Positions 26,123 through 33,647 of a stretch of DNA of 64,000 nt are shown here, piece by piece. Numbering within the stretch: position 1 is the first letter of the stretch; each line of letters starts with the position of its first letter. The translations under genes were made by a program, and so were the position numbers. Location of the stretch: NCBI GenBank assembly GCA_020633335.1, contig JACKDU010000001.1, positions 682,001 to 746,000 on the forward strand. Direction: 5' to 3'. This DNA is from Myxococcales bacterium. GTDB taxonomy: Bacteria > Myxococcota_A > Polyangia > Nannocystales > Nannocystaceae. Below the pieces are notes generated by a model. That model was not told the DNA's origin. It ran no database searches and saw only the letters and a program-made list of their open reading frames with translations.

Positions 26123-26157
26123 GGGACGACGACGTGGCTCCGCCACGCGTCGGTCCC
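26123..26157 (+). promoter_or_regulatory. stem-loop in the leader of the acyl carrier protein gene
   Basis: The outer stem GGGAC/GTCCC and inner stem (GACG.CGTGG with CCACGCGTC) give 14 base pairs with two single-base bulges and loop CTCCG. The ATG at 26179 follows 21 bases later with GAGGGA between. No T-run follows, so it is not a terminator. Confidence 0.6.
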
Positions 26158-26178
26158 GCAGGACACGAGGGAATTGTC

Positions 26179-26463
26179 ATGCCGAATCACGCCGAGCTCT
26201 CCGCTTTCATCTGTGACACTTTCAGCCGCCACGTGGAGATCGAGCCCGAGGTCCTCTACGGCGAGGACCTGAGCCTCGCCGCGATCATCAAGACCTCGCC
26301 GAAGATGACCAACAGCGTCGATCTCATGGAGGCGTTCGCCCGCACCGCCAACGCCCTCCGCAAGACCTGGGGGATCCGCGTCCGCCTGCCGACACTCCCG
26401 CTCGACACCCCGGTCTCGCGGGTCCTCGATATCTTCCTCGCCGAGGCCGCCGTCGCCGCCTGA
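26179..26463 (+). CDS. dedicated acyl carrier protein
   Basis: The predicted length is 94 residues; ATG 26179 follows GAGGGA by six bases. The four-helix carrier pattern is visible: AELSAFICDTFSRHVEIEPE, the loop GEDLSLAAIIKTSPKMT, then NSVDLMEAFARTANALRK, where Ser in NSVDLM matches the phosphopantetheine attachment Ser of DSLDxVE. The usual Asp before the Ser is Asn. The helix III region (IRVRLPTLPLDTPVSRVLDIFL) is also typical. Acidic residues are fewer than in fatty acid synthase carriers, as in secondary-metabolism carriers. It starts the operon with desaturase, holo-ACP synthase, thioesterase, hydrolase and fatty acyl-AMP ligase. Confidence 0.85.
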   Translation: MPNHAELSAFICDTFSRHVEIEPEVLYGEDLSLAAIIKTSPKMTNSVDLMEAFARTANALRKTWGIRVRLPTLPLDTPVSRVLDIFLAEAAVAA

Positions 26464-26502
26464 GCCCCCGCGCTCCGCGCTCTCACCCGAAAGGAGCCCG
26501 CG

Positions 26503-27447
26503 ATGAACACCGACCTCCGCACCGACCCGCTCGCCACTCGCCACGCCCGCCGCCCGACCTCCACCAAGCCCGCGATCCTCGACGAGATCCACCGCGCGAT
26601 CACCGAGGGGGGCTGCACGCTCACCGAGATCGCCTGGGAGCAGCAGCGCCTCCACGAGGCCCGCCGCTGGAGCGTCGTCGAGCTCATCAGCAACATCGAC
26701 CTCGAGCGCCTCAGCGAGGGCGATCGAGTCCGGATCTGGAACGCCGGCCGGGCCGAGCTGACCACCAAGCCGGGCGCCGATCGGGTCGCTCGCCTCGCCG
26801 ACGCCGAGTGCCGGCGCTGGCAGGGTGAGGACGACGTCGTCGCCGCGATCATGCAGGCCTGCGGCACATGGAGCCGCTATTGGAACGAGGAGGAGGCCCA
26901 CCACGAGGTGGTCTTCAACCAGCTCTCGTCGTTCCTCGGCCTGCCCGCGATCCCCGACGTGGAGTTCATCGAGTACCGAAAGGTCTTCCCGGACGACGAA
27001 ATGCTCCGCACCTTGACGCTCCTCGTTATCTCGGAGATCGTCGCCGCCGTCAACTACGGACAGTGCGCGATGCTGGCCGAGGACCCCGGGCTCCGGGCCC
27101 TCTTCAAGCAGGTCGCCGCCGACGAGATCCAGCACATGGGGTACTTCATCGCCTTCGCCAAGGGGCTGGTCGACAGCGGCGCCTATCAGGCCAAGGAGGC
27201 CTTCGCGGTCGCGCACTTCTTCATCCGCGAGGGCGGCGACCTCTACGGGGTCAAGCGCGACCGGATCGAGGAGCGCGACACCCACGTCAATTGGTGGGAT
27301 CACCTCGAGCACGGCGACGTCAGCACGCCGGACGCGATCGAGCGCAAGCAGACGCTGATCTTCTCGGCCCTCAAGCGGATCACCGGCATCTCGGTCTCCT
27401 CGGTGGAAGAGGTCGAGGACACCTGGATGGACCTGGTCGGATGCTGA
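26503..27447 (+). CDS. acyl-ACP desaturase-like soluble diiron enzyme
   Basis: The predicted length is 314 residues, preceded by AAAGGAG. It is a ferritin-like protein of the soluble acyl-ACP desaturase group: WSRYWNEEEAHHEVVFNQL corresponds to the W..EENRHG..L motif, SEIVAAVNYGQCA to the E.AT...H.N helix, and VAADEIQHMGYF to AADE.RHE..Y, so both ExxH iron-ligand pairs are present. Known members insert a cis double bond into an acyl chain tethered to ACP, using O2 and reduced ferredoxin. No ferredoxin gene is adjacent. The carrier gene 39 bases upstream is the obvious substrate partner. An N-oxygenase-like (AurF) activity on the same scaffold is the alternative. Confidence 0.85.
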   Translation: MNTDLRTDPLATRHARRPTSTKPAILDEIHRAITEGGCTLTEIAWEQQRLHEARRWSVVELISNIDLERLSEGDRVRIWNAGRAELTTKPGADRVARLADAECRRWQGEDDVVAAIMQACGTWSRYWNEEEAHHEVVFNQLSSFLGLPAIPDVEFIEYRKVFPDDEMLRTLTLLVISEIVAAVNYGQCAMLAEDPGLRALFKQVAADEIQHMGYFIAFAKGLVDSGAYQAKEAFAVAHFFIREGGDLYGVKRDRIEERDTHVNWWDHLEHGDVSTPDAIERKQTLIFSALKRITGISVSSVEEVEDTWMDLVGC

Positions 27448-27821
27448 TCGCCGTCGGCCACGACCTCCAGCTCGTCGCCGAGCTCGCGGGTCGCGACGAC
27501 CTCCGTGAGCCCGACGTGATCTTCACCGCCGCCGAGTGCGAACGGATCGCCCGGAGCGCCGACCCGCTGCGCTCCCTGGCCGGCGCCTTCGCGGCCAAGG
27601 AGGCGCTCTTCAAGGCCCTGCCGGCGATCGACGGCGCCTTCTGGACCGACATGGAGCTGGTTCACGACCGCCGCGGCGCGCCCTCGCTGCGCCTCCAGGG
27701 CGCCCTGGCCGAGCGCTTCGAACGCGTCGGCTGGCGGGCGCTCCTCTCGATCTCTCACAGCGGCGATTACGCCTCGGCGGTCGTGATCGTCGACGGCGAG
27801 GCGCCGGTAGGAGCCCCCTGA
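27441..27821 (+). CDS. AcpS-type 4'-phosphopantetheinyl transferase
   Basis: The predicted length is 126 residues. It overlaps the desaturase stop by seven bases (ATGCTGA). The AcpS hallmarks are present: VGHDLQLV (Mg-binding Asp), EPDVIFTAAECERI, LAGAFAAKEALFKAL (the FAAKEA motif) and LLSISHSGDYASAVVIV. It should attach phosphopantetheine from CoA to the Ser of the carrier protein in the same operon. A dedicated transferase suggests the carrier is not recognised by the housekeeping enzyme. The next gene starts inside its stop codon (TGATG). Confidence 0.92.
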   Translation: MLIAVGHDLQLVAELAGRDDLREPDVIFTAAECERIARSADPLRSLAGAFAAKEALFKALPAIDGAFWTDMELVHDRRGAPSLRLQGALAERFERVGWRALLSISHSGDYASAVVIVDGEAPVGAP

Positions 27822-28246
27822 TGATCGCCCTCCGCGACACCCGCACGCCGCTCGTCGCTCGCCCCGGCGACCTCGACAGCCTCGGCCACGTCAACAACGC
27901 CGTCGTCCTCGAGTACCTCGAGGCCGGCCGCTGGGGCTGGATGGACGAGAACCGCCTCGCGCGGATCGACGCGATCGTCCCGGTGGTCTCGCGGATCGAG
28001 ATCGACTACCGCCGCGAGCTCCGCTGCGAGCCGATCGTCGTCGAGACCGCGCTGGTCGAGCCGGAGGAGCTCGACGACGATCTCGCCTACCGCGCGGTCT
28101 TCCACCAGCTGGTCCGCGTCGTCCGCGACGGCGAGTCGCTGGTCGCCGCCGAGGCCCGGGTCCAGGTCGCGTTCCTCGACGCGCGCTCGCGCAGCCTCGC
28201 ACCCGTCCACGAATTCATCGTAGCCGCCCAGGGAGCCCCAACATGA
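27821..28246 (+). CDS. hot-dog acyl thioesterase (4HBT/YbgC type)
   Basis: The predicted length is 141 residues. The signature RPGDLDSLGHVNNAVVLEYL (Asp nucleophile/base, GHVNN) and EAGRWGWMDEN mark the 4-hydroxybenzoyl-CoA thioesterase/FadM-like family, followed by VSRIEIDYRRELRCE and VRDGESLVAAEARVQVAFLD. Family members hydrolyse acyl-CoA or acyl-ACP. Here it most likely releases the modified fatty acid from the carrier. It is coupled to both neighbours (TGATG upstream, ATGA downstream). Confidence 0.9.
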   Translation: MIALRDTRTPLVARPGDLDSLGHVNNAVVLEYLEAGRWGWMDENRLARIDAIVPVVSRIEIDYRRELRCEPIVVETALVEPEELDDDLAYRAVFHQLVRVVRDGESLVAAEARVQVAFLDARSRSLAPVHEFIVAAQGAPT

Positions 28247-29196
28247 CCACCGAGAGCACCACTCCGCCCCACGCCTCCTCCTCTGATCGCGCCGCCGGCT
28301 CGCCGGTGGTCGTCGACCCGCCCCGCTTCGTCGCCAGCACCGACGGGCATGAGCTCCAGCTCCGGGCGATCCGCCCGGCCGAGGCCGGCGAGGGTGAGGC
28401 GATCCTCTGCGTCCACGGCCTCTTCTCCGACTCGCGCTCGTTCCTCGGCGGCGGCGATCAGGGGCCCGCCCGCTTCCTCGCCGAGCGCGGCCACACCGTC
28501 TACCTCGGCGAGCTCCGCGGCCACGGCCGCAGCCGGGGCCCGGCGCCCCGCGGCGGCGGCTGGGGCTTCGACGCCTACGCCCGCGCCGACATCCCCGCGC
28601 TGATCCGCGCGGTTCACCTCGAGGAGGGGCGGCCGATCTACCTCTTCTGCCACTCGATGGCCGGCTACGCCGCCCTCGCCGGCCTCGCCCTCGATCCCGA
28701 GCTCCAGGGGATGGTCGCCGGCGTCGCGCTCCTCTCGAGCGCGGTCAACGACTACAGCGACGGCGGCCTCAAGAAGGTGGCGATGATCAAGCTCGGCGCG
28801 GTCCTCGGCGCGGTCCTCGGCCGCTTCCCGGCGAAGGCGCTGAAGATGGGCCCGAGCGACGAGCCCGGCCGGTTGATGCAGCAATTCGCCGAGTGGGCCC
28901 GGGACCGCTCCTTCCGCTCGGAGGACGGCTCGGTCGACTACTGGGAGGCGCTCGCCGAGGTGCGGGTGCCGGTCTTCGCCGGGATCGGCGAGGCCGATCT
29001 CTTCCACGCCTCGCCGGCCCGCGGCAAGCGGCTGGTCGAGCGCCTCGGCGGCGAGAACAAGACCTTCGTGGTCCTCGGCCGATCGAGCGGGCTCAGCCGC
29101 GACTTCGGCCACGTGGATGTCCTTCGGGGCAGGTCAGCGGAGGCCGAGGTGCTGCCGCAGATCGACGCCTGGATCCACGGCGTCGCTGGCCGGTGA
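28243..29196 (+). CDS. alpha/beta-fold hydrolase
   Basis: The predicted length is 317 residues. The lipase/esterase fold shows ILCVHGLFSDSRSF (oxyanion hole), LFCHSMAGYAALAGLAL with nucleophile Ser at about 137, VFAGIGEADLF (acid Asp) and RDFGHVDVLRG (His). There is no signal peptide, so it is cytoplasmic. The type resembles monoacylglycerol lipase or acyl-homoserine/ester hydrolases; the natural substrate is unknown. It overlaps the thioesterase stop as ATGA. Its likely job is to cut or transfer the acyl group, or to recycle the product. Confidence 0.85.
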   Translation: MTTESTTPPHASSSDRAAGSPVVVDPPRFVASTDGHELQLRAIRPAEAGEGEAILCVHGLFSDSRSFLGGGDQGPARFLAERGHTVYLGELRGHGRSRGPAPRGGGWGFDAYARADIPALIRAVHLEEGRPIYLFCHSMAGYAALAGLALDPELQGMVAGVALLSSAVNDYSDGGLKKVAMIKLGAVLGAVLGRFPAKALKMGPSDEPGRLMQQFAEWARDRSFRSEDGSVDYWEALAEVRVPVFAGIGEADLFHASPARGKRLVERLGGENKTFVVLGRSSGLSRDFGHVDVLRGRSAEAEVLPQIDAWIHGVAGR

Positions 29197-29262
29197 GCGC
29201 CCCGCGGCGTCGGACGCCGCGCCGCGCCGAGATCTCCGTGAGGAGAGGTTGAATGGACCGAG

Positions 29263-29285
29263 CGCGCCGGGTCGAGCCCGGCGCG
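29263..29285 (+). promoter_or_regulatory. perfect 9-bp inverted repeat before the fatty acyl-AMP ligase gene
   Basis: The arms CGCGCCGGG and CCCGGCGCG flank TCGAG. A second short hairpin (GCGGCGTC g GACGCCGC, 29204-29220) precedes it. They sit in the only long gap inside the operon (29197-29359) and no T-run follows either. Confidence 0.45.
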
Positions 29286-29359
29286 GCGGGCGGATCATCG
29301 ACGGCGACGCCGGAGGGCGCCGCTCGCGATCCCGCCCGAGAGCCCCGCATGAGGACGAG

Positions 29360-30934
29360 ATGCTCCACACCTACCGTGCCCTCTCTTCCGCCGACGCCGA
29401 GCGCGGCCTCACCTTCCTCGTCGGCTTCGACGCCGACGACCAGGGCGACGCCCGCTTCATCTCCTACGCCGAGCTTCGGCGGGCGATCGCGGCGGCGGCC
29501 CGCACCCTCGCGGCCGCAGGCGTCGACGCCGACGCGCGGGTGGTCTTGTCCTTCGAGACCAGCCCGGAGTCGATCGTCACCTTCCTCGGGCTCCTCGCCC
29601 TCGGCGCGCTCCCCCTCTCGATCCGGCCGGGCAGCGGCGCGAGCCACCGCGACTTCGTCGCCGCGGTCGCCGGTCGCTACGGCGCGACCCATGTCGTCGG
29701 CGTCGACGCGGAGACCGCCGCGTCCCTGGGCCTCCGCCTCCTCGCGCCCGCGCCGGTCGAGGTCGACGCGCCCGACGCGCTGCTCCCCGAGCACGGCCCC
29801 GAGCGCCTCGCCTTCGTCCAGTTCTCGTCGGGCTCGACCTCGTTCCCCAAGGGGGTGCCGATCACCCACGGCAACCTCGTCCACAACCTCCGGCTGATCG
29901 TCGAGAGCGGCGCCCAGGGGCTCGACGAGCGCGGGTGCTCGTGGCTGCCGCTCTACCACGACATGGGCCTGGTCGGCTCGCTCCTCACCTCGCTCTACGC
30001 CGGCACCGACCTCCACATCGCCCGTCCGAGCGACTTCCTGATGGGCCCGGTCGACTGGCTCCGCCACCTCTCGCGGAGCCGGACCTCGATCACGGTGATC
30101 CCCAACTTCGCGATCGACTACGTCCTCCGCTACCTCCGCGGCGACGAGGCCCTCGCCGGGATCGACCTCTCGGCGCTCCGCCACGTCTACCTCGGCTCCG
30201 AGCCGATCAACATCGACAACCTCGAGGCCTTCAGCCGCCGCCTGGCCGGCTTCGGCCTCCGCCCGGGGGCGGTGAAGCCCTGCTACGGGATGGCCGAGGC
30301 GGTGCTGATGGTCTCGTCGACCGGGGTGGAGGACGAGTACCGGGTGGTCGAGCGGCCCGGCGGGGTCCGGGCGATCTCGTCCGGCCGCGTCCACCCCGAC
30401 TTCGAGATCCGGATCGTCGGCGAGGAGGGCGAGGCGTGCGCTGACGGCGAGGCCGGCGAGATCGAGCTCCGCGGCGGCTCCCTGGCCGGCGCCTACTTCG
30501 AGGACGAGCGCCGCTTCGCCGACGACGAGGGCTGGTACGCGACCGGCGACGTCGGCTTCGTCGACGGCGGCGCGCTCTTCATCAGCGGGCGCGCCAGCGA
30601 TCGCTTCAAGATCAACGCTCAGAGCTACTTCTCGAGCGACTTCGAGCAGCTGGTCGAGGGCCTCGACTTCGTCCGCCCCCAGCGCTCAGCGGTCGTCCAC
30701 TCCGAGGGCCGGGTGGTCGTCCTCGCCGAGGTCCGCCGCGAGGCGGTCACCGATCCGACGCCCCACCGCCGGGCGATCGTCGACCGGATCGACGCGGGGC
30801 TCGGCGTCAAGGTCGAGCTCGAGGACGTGCGCTTCATCCGTTCGGGGCAGCTCCTGCGGACCTCGAGCGGCAAGCTCCGGCGGCGGGCGATCGCCGAGGC
30901 CCTCGAGGCCGGGACGATCCGGTCGGCGATCTGA
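29360..30934 (+). CDS. fatty acyl-AMP ligase (FAAL)
   Basis: The predicted length is 524 residues; ATG 29360 has GAGGA five bases upstream and longer frames add only GC-rich noise. It belongs to the adenylate-forming superfamily: FVQFSSGSTSFPKGVPITHG (P-loop), SWLPLYHDMGLVGSLLTSLY (the FAAL-type LPLYHDMGL), KPCYGMAEAVLMVS, WYATGDVGF, GRASDRFKI and RTSSGKLRR with the catalytic Lys. FAALs activate free fatty acids as acyl-AMP and pass them to a carrier protein rather than to CoA. With a carrier, a transferase and an acyl-ACP desaturase upstream, it supplies the substrate of the pathway. It is separated from the hydrolase by 163 bases, which hold two hairpins. Confidence 0.92.
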   Translation: MLHTYRALSSADAERGLTFLVGFDADDQGDARFISYAELRRAIAAAARTLAAAGVDADARVVLSFETSPESIVTFLGLLALGALPLSIRPGSGASHRDFVAAVAGRYGATHVVGVDAETAASLGLRLLAPAPVEVDAPDALLPEHGPERLAFVQFSSGSTSFPKGVPITHGNLVHNLRLIVESGAQGLDERGCSWLPLYHDMGLVGSLLTSLYAGTDLHIARPSDFLMGPVDWLRHLSRSRTSITVIPNFAIDYVLRYLRGDEALAGIDLSALRHVYLGSEPINIDNLEAFSRRLAGFGLRPGAVKPCYGMAEAVLMVSSTGVEDEYRVVERPGGVRAISSGRVHPDFEIRIVGEEGEACADGEAGEIELRGGSLAGAYFEDERRFADDEGWYATGDVGFVDGGALFISGRASDRFKINAQSYFSSDFEQLVEGLDFVRPQRSAVVHSEGRVVVLAEVRREAVTDPTPHRRAIVDRIDAGLGVKVELEDVRFIRSGQLLRTSSGKLRRRAIAEALEAGTIRSAI

Positions 30935-30960
30935 GCGGACGAGTGCCGCCGCTCCGCGAG

Positions 30961-30988
30961 GGCGCGGATGGTTGACGAGACGGGGCGC
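30961..30988 (+). promoter_or_regulatory. right copy of the 28-bp sequence flanking the lipid operon
   Basis: It matches 25951-25978 at 24 of 28 positions. Its TTGACG is also a perfectly spaced -35 box for the regulator gene at 31007, so a bound protein would cover the promoter. Confidence 0.5.
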
Positions 30989-31000
30989 GGGCGCTAGTCG
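30972..31000 (+). promoter_or_regulatory. promoter TTGACG / 17 / TAGTCG of the second LuxR-type regulator
   Basis: The -35 and -10 boxes are 17 bases apart and the GTG at 31007 is six bases past the -10 box, so the message would be leaderless, although GAGGGGGG also precedes the start. Confidence 0.5.
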
Positions 31001-31006
31001 AGGGGG

Positions 31007-31981
31007 GTGCCGAGGGTCGAGGTAGCGACGCTGCTCCGGGCGCTCGACCGCCTCGACGCGCCGCTCGACGAGTGGCTGGTCGGGGTCGCCAGGGCGATCT
31101 ACGCGGTCCGCCGCGGCCGTGACGGGGTCCGCCTCTTCGCCTACGAGGTCGAGCGAGCGGCGGGCGCGGTCCGCTCCCGCAACATCGCCACCGGCGACGA
31201 CTTCGAGATGGATCCGGCGGCCTACAACGACGCGATGACGCCGGCGGGCCGGGTCGCGGTCTACCGCGCGGGCGCGCGCGTCGGCTTCGTCGGCGACTTC
31301 CTCCTCCGGCTGCCGGGGATCGCCGAGATGGTCCGCGGCGAGCTCGAGCGGCGCGACCTCGTCGAGGTCTTCAACGTCCACGCGGCCAGCGACGAGGGGG
31401 GCGTGGGGATCGTGATCCCGGCGCGCGAGCGCGGGATCAGCCCGCGGAGCGCCGAGCTCCTCGGTCGCTGCGCGGAGCAGCTGGCGATCGGCGTCCGCTT
31501 CCGCGAGGCGCTGGTCCGCGGGGTCGGCCCGGACGCCGCCCTCATGTCGCCCGCGGGCGAGGTCGAGGCGGTCGGCGAGCGGCTGGCGTCGACGACCCCG
31601 CGCGACGCCCTCCGCGAGCTGGTGCGCGCCCGCGAGGCGAGCCGAGGCGCGCGCGGCGGGGCGGGCGATCCCGAGGAGGGGGCGAGCTGGATCGGCCTCC
31701 TCCGCGGCGCGTGGTCCTGCGTCGATCTCTTCGAGGCCGACGGCCGCCGCCACGTCGTCGTCGCCCGGACCGCGCCGGCGCTGATCGACGAGCGGGCGCT
31801 GAGCGAGCGCGAGGTCGCGGTCGTCGAGCGCCTCACCGGCGGCGCGTCGGCAAAGGAGACGGCGATCGAGCTCGACCTCAGCGAGGCCGAGGTCTCGCGG
31901 ACGCTGGCGCGGGCGCTCGCCCGCCTCGGCGTCCGCGATCGGGCGGCGCTGGTCCGCCTGCGGGCGCTCCTGGGGCGCTGA
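31007..31981 (+). CDS. LuxR-type regulator with N-terminal sensor-like domain
   Basis: The predicted length is 324 residues from a GTG. Residues 1-170 form an alpha/beta domain of GAF/PAS-like flavour (DGVRLFAYEVERAAGAV, EVFNVHAASDEGGVGIVIPA), followed by a helical linker and a short beta region (HVVVARTAPALIDERA). Residues 263-322 are a LuxR/NarL HTH: LSEREVAVVERLTGGASAKE, TAIELDLSEAEVSRTLARAL, LARLGVRDRAALVRL. It lies 72 bases after the fatty acyl-AMP ligase and has its own promoter embedded in the 28-bp element. A role as a sensor of the pathway product that controls the operon is an inference. Confidence 0.85.
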   Translation: MPRVEVATLLRALDRLDAPLDEWLVGVARAIYAVRRGRDGVRLFAYEVERAAGAVRSRNIATGDDFEMDPAAYNDAMTPAGRVAVYRAGARVGFVGDFLLRLPGIAEMVRGELERRDLVEVFNVHAASDEGGVGIVIPARERGISPRSAELLGRCAEQLAIGVRFREALVRGVGPDAALMSPAGEVEAVGERLASTTPRDALRELVRAREASRGARGGAGDPEEGASWIGLLRGAWSCVDLFEADGRRHVVVARTAPALIDERALSEREVAVVERLTGGASAKETAIELDLSEAEVSRTLARALARLGVRDRAALVRLRALLGR

Positions 31982-32023
31982 GGGGGCAGCCCTCCAGCGG
32001 CCCCATCGCCCAGGTCCCGGGGG

Positions 32024-32737
32024 CTAGATCCCGCTGACCTCGAGGAGCGCCTCGGTCGCGTCGGGCTCTTCGACCTTCACGACGCCGACGCCGGCGCAGT
32101 AGTACTTGTGCTCGTCGAGCTCGCGGTCGAGCGTCGAGGTGTCGTGGGTCTTGATGCACTCGCTGTAGGTGCCGGCGGGGACGGTCACCGAGAGGCCGAC
32201 CGCGACGACCTCGCCGGCGTCCTCGGCCTCGCCCTCCTTGAACTCCTGGTAGTAGCGGTCGCCGTCGACGGCCGGGTGGGCCGGCATGACGAGCCCCGGG
32301 AGCGCGCCCTCCTTGCCCCACTCCCAGGCGCCGGCCTTGCTCACGCACTCGCCGGCCTCGAACTCGCAGGTGTCCTCGCCGAGGTACCAGACGTTGCCCT
32401 CGCTGTCCTGGGCGTACCAGTCCCAGGTGTCCTCGACGACCTCGCCGTTGACCGTGACGGTGTCGCGGACCACGACCGCGGTCACGCCGTTGACCACCCG
32501 GGTCTCGGGGAGGACGCTGACCTCGATCCGCTCGGTCCCGTCCTCGCCCTTCGCCTCGTAGACCCAGCGGGCGCCGACCGGCAGCGGGAAGTAGGGGTTG
32601 TCGACGCCGTCGACGAAGGTCGCGGCGGCGACGTCGGGGAGGCGGGGAGGCGGCCCGTCGTCGTGGGCGCAGGCGAGCGCCAGCGAGAGCGCTAGGGAAG
32701 CGGAGAGGACGCTTGGGGTGAGGAGCCGTCGCATCAT
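32024..32737 (-). CDS. conserved lipoprotein
   Basis: The predicted length is 237 residues. The lipobox ALACAHDD is followed by a beta-rich domain: NPYFPLPVGARWVYEAKGED, VLPETRVVNGVTAVVVRDTV, EDTWDWYAQDSEGNVWYLGE, SYSECIKTHDTST-like and YYCAGVGVVKVEE. This layout (FPL..G..W.Y, RD.., D.W..D..GNVWY.GE) is a recurrent secreted-protein domain of unknown function. Two Cys (DTCEFEAGEC) probably form a disulfide. TATGCT lies nine bases before the ATG. Convergent with the LuxR-type gene. Confidence 0.8.
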   Translation of the reverse strand: MMRRLLTPSVLSASLALSLALACAHDDGPPPRLPDVAAATFVDGVDNPYFPLPVGARWVYEAKGEDGTERIEVSVLPETRVVNGVTAVVVRDTVTVNGEVVEDTWDWYAQDSEGNVWYLGEDTCEFEAGECVSKAGAWEWGKEGALPGLVMPAHPAVDGDRYYQEFKEGEAEDAGEVVAVGLSVTVPAGTYSECIKTHDTSTLDRELDEHKYYCAGVGVVKVEEPDATEALLEVSGI

Positions 32738-32771
32738 GGTCAGGGGAGCATAGGCCCGCGCGATGAAGCGG

Positions 32772-33572
32772 TCATGAACGGCGCGCGAGGAGGCGCCGAC
32801 CGAGGAGGCGGGCGGGCGACGCCGGGGCGGTCGCCGCCAGGACGTGCTTGGCGACCAGGGCGAGGGAGACCCCGAGGCTCGCGCGCTGGAGCAGCTCCGC
32901 GACCATCGGATTGTGCCAGTCGCTGAAGCGCATCCACGGCTCCTCCGGGAGCGCGCTGATCCAGGCGACGACGACGAAGAGGGCGATCGCCCGGGCCTCG
33001 ACGTACCGGCTCGCGTCGCGGCCGATCATCAGGAGCGGCGCGCCGAGGTGGATGAGGGCGGCCGCGCTCCAGCGGCCGGTGACCTCGCCGGCCTCCGGGA
33101 GCGCGTAGAGGAAGGTGAAGTTCCAGAGGGTGTAGCCGATCACCCAGTGCCAGCCGAGCTCCCAGCGGAGCTCGTCGTCGCGGAGCCCGAGGTGGCGGGG
33201 GCCGGCCATCGCCAGGATCAGGAGGAGGCCCGCGAGCGGGTTCACCAGGTGGCCCTCGGAGCCCTCGCGCAAGCAGGCCTCGAGGATGTTGATCGCCAGC
33301 GCGAGCCAGAGGGCGCGCGAGAGCCAGGGCCCACGCGGTCGCAGCGAGCGGAGCGCGGCGATCCCCAGGGCGCCGATCGCCACCGAGAGGAGCTTGACCA
33401 GGACGAAGGGCCGCTGCTCGACCCCGAGGAGGAGCCAGACGAGCGAGAGCGCGGGGATCGATCCGGCGAAGAGGACGAGCCAGACCCAGATCGGCGCGCG
33501 GCGGATCGCGGCGCTGAGGGGGGTGACGACGGCGAGGCCGACGAGGATCCAGAGCGCTAGGGACATCGACAT
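32772..33572 (-). CDS. polytopic membrane protein of unknown function
   Basis: The predicted length is 266 residues with about eight hydrophobic helices (LALWILVGLAVVTPLSAAI, VWLVLFAGSIPALSLVWLLL, LLSVAIGALGIAAL, WLALAINILEACL, LVNPLAGLLLILAMAG, WHWVIGYTLWNFTFLYAL, IALFVVVAWISAL, LGVSLALVAKHVLA). Conserved-looking polar motifs inside helices are EACLREGSEGHLVNP and GWHWVIGYTLWNFTF. I do not recognise the family. It is divergent from 33648. There is no clear Shine-Dalgarno; TACCCT lies 25 bases upstream. Confidence 0.75.
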   Translation of the reverse strand: MSMSLALWILVGLAVVTPLSAAIRRAPIWVWLVLFAGSIPALSLVWLLLGVEQRPFVLVKLLSVAIGALGIAALRSLRPRGPWLSRALWLALAINILEACLREGSEGHLVNPLAGLLLILAMAGPRHLGLRDDELRWELGWHWVIGYTLWNFTFLYALPEAGEVTGRWSAAALIHLGAPLLMIGRDASRYVEARAIALFVVVAWISALPEEPWMRFSDWHNPMVAELLQRASLGVSLALVAKHVLAATAPASPARLLGRRLLARRS

Positions 33573-33634
33573 CGGCGGTGATCCGGCGGGTGCGGCGAGG
33601 GTAGCCCGGCTCGCCGCGCCTCCGCAGGATCGGC

Positions 33635-33640
33635 TATCTT
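33635..33640 (+). promoter_or_regulatory. -10 box TATCTT, leaderless start of the RCC1-like gene
   Basis: Seven bases separate it from the ATG at 33648. The promoter is intact although the gene it serves is frameshifted. Confidence 0.45.
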
Positions 33641-33647
33641 CGGGTGG

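Noticed and set aside
29253..29360. Alternative start of the fatty acyl-AMP ligase at ATG 29253
   Set aside because: It has a good Shine-Dalgarno but is in another frame; the ATG at 29360 already gives a complete N-terminal domain.
31982..32023. Possible terminator between convergent genes
   Set aside because: Only a short G/C-rich inverted repeat with no T-run; too weak to call.
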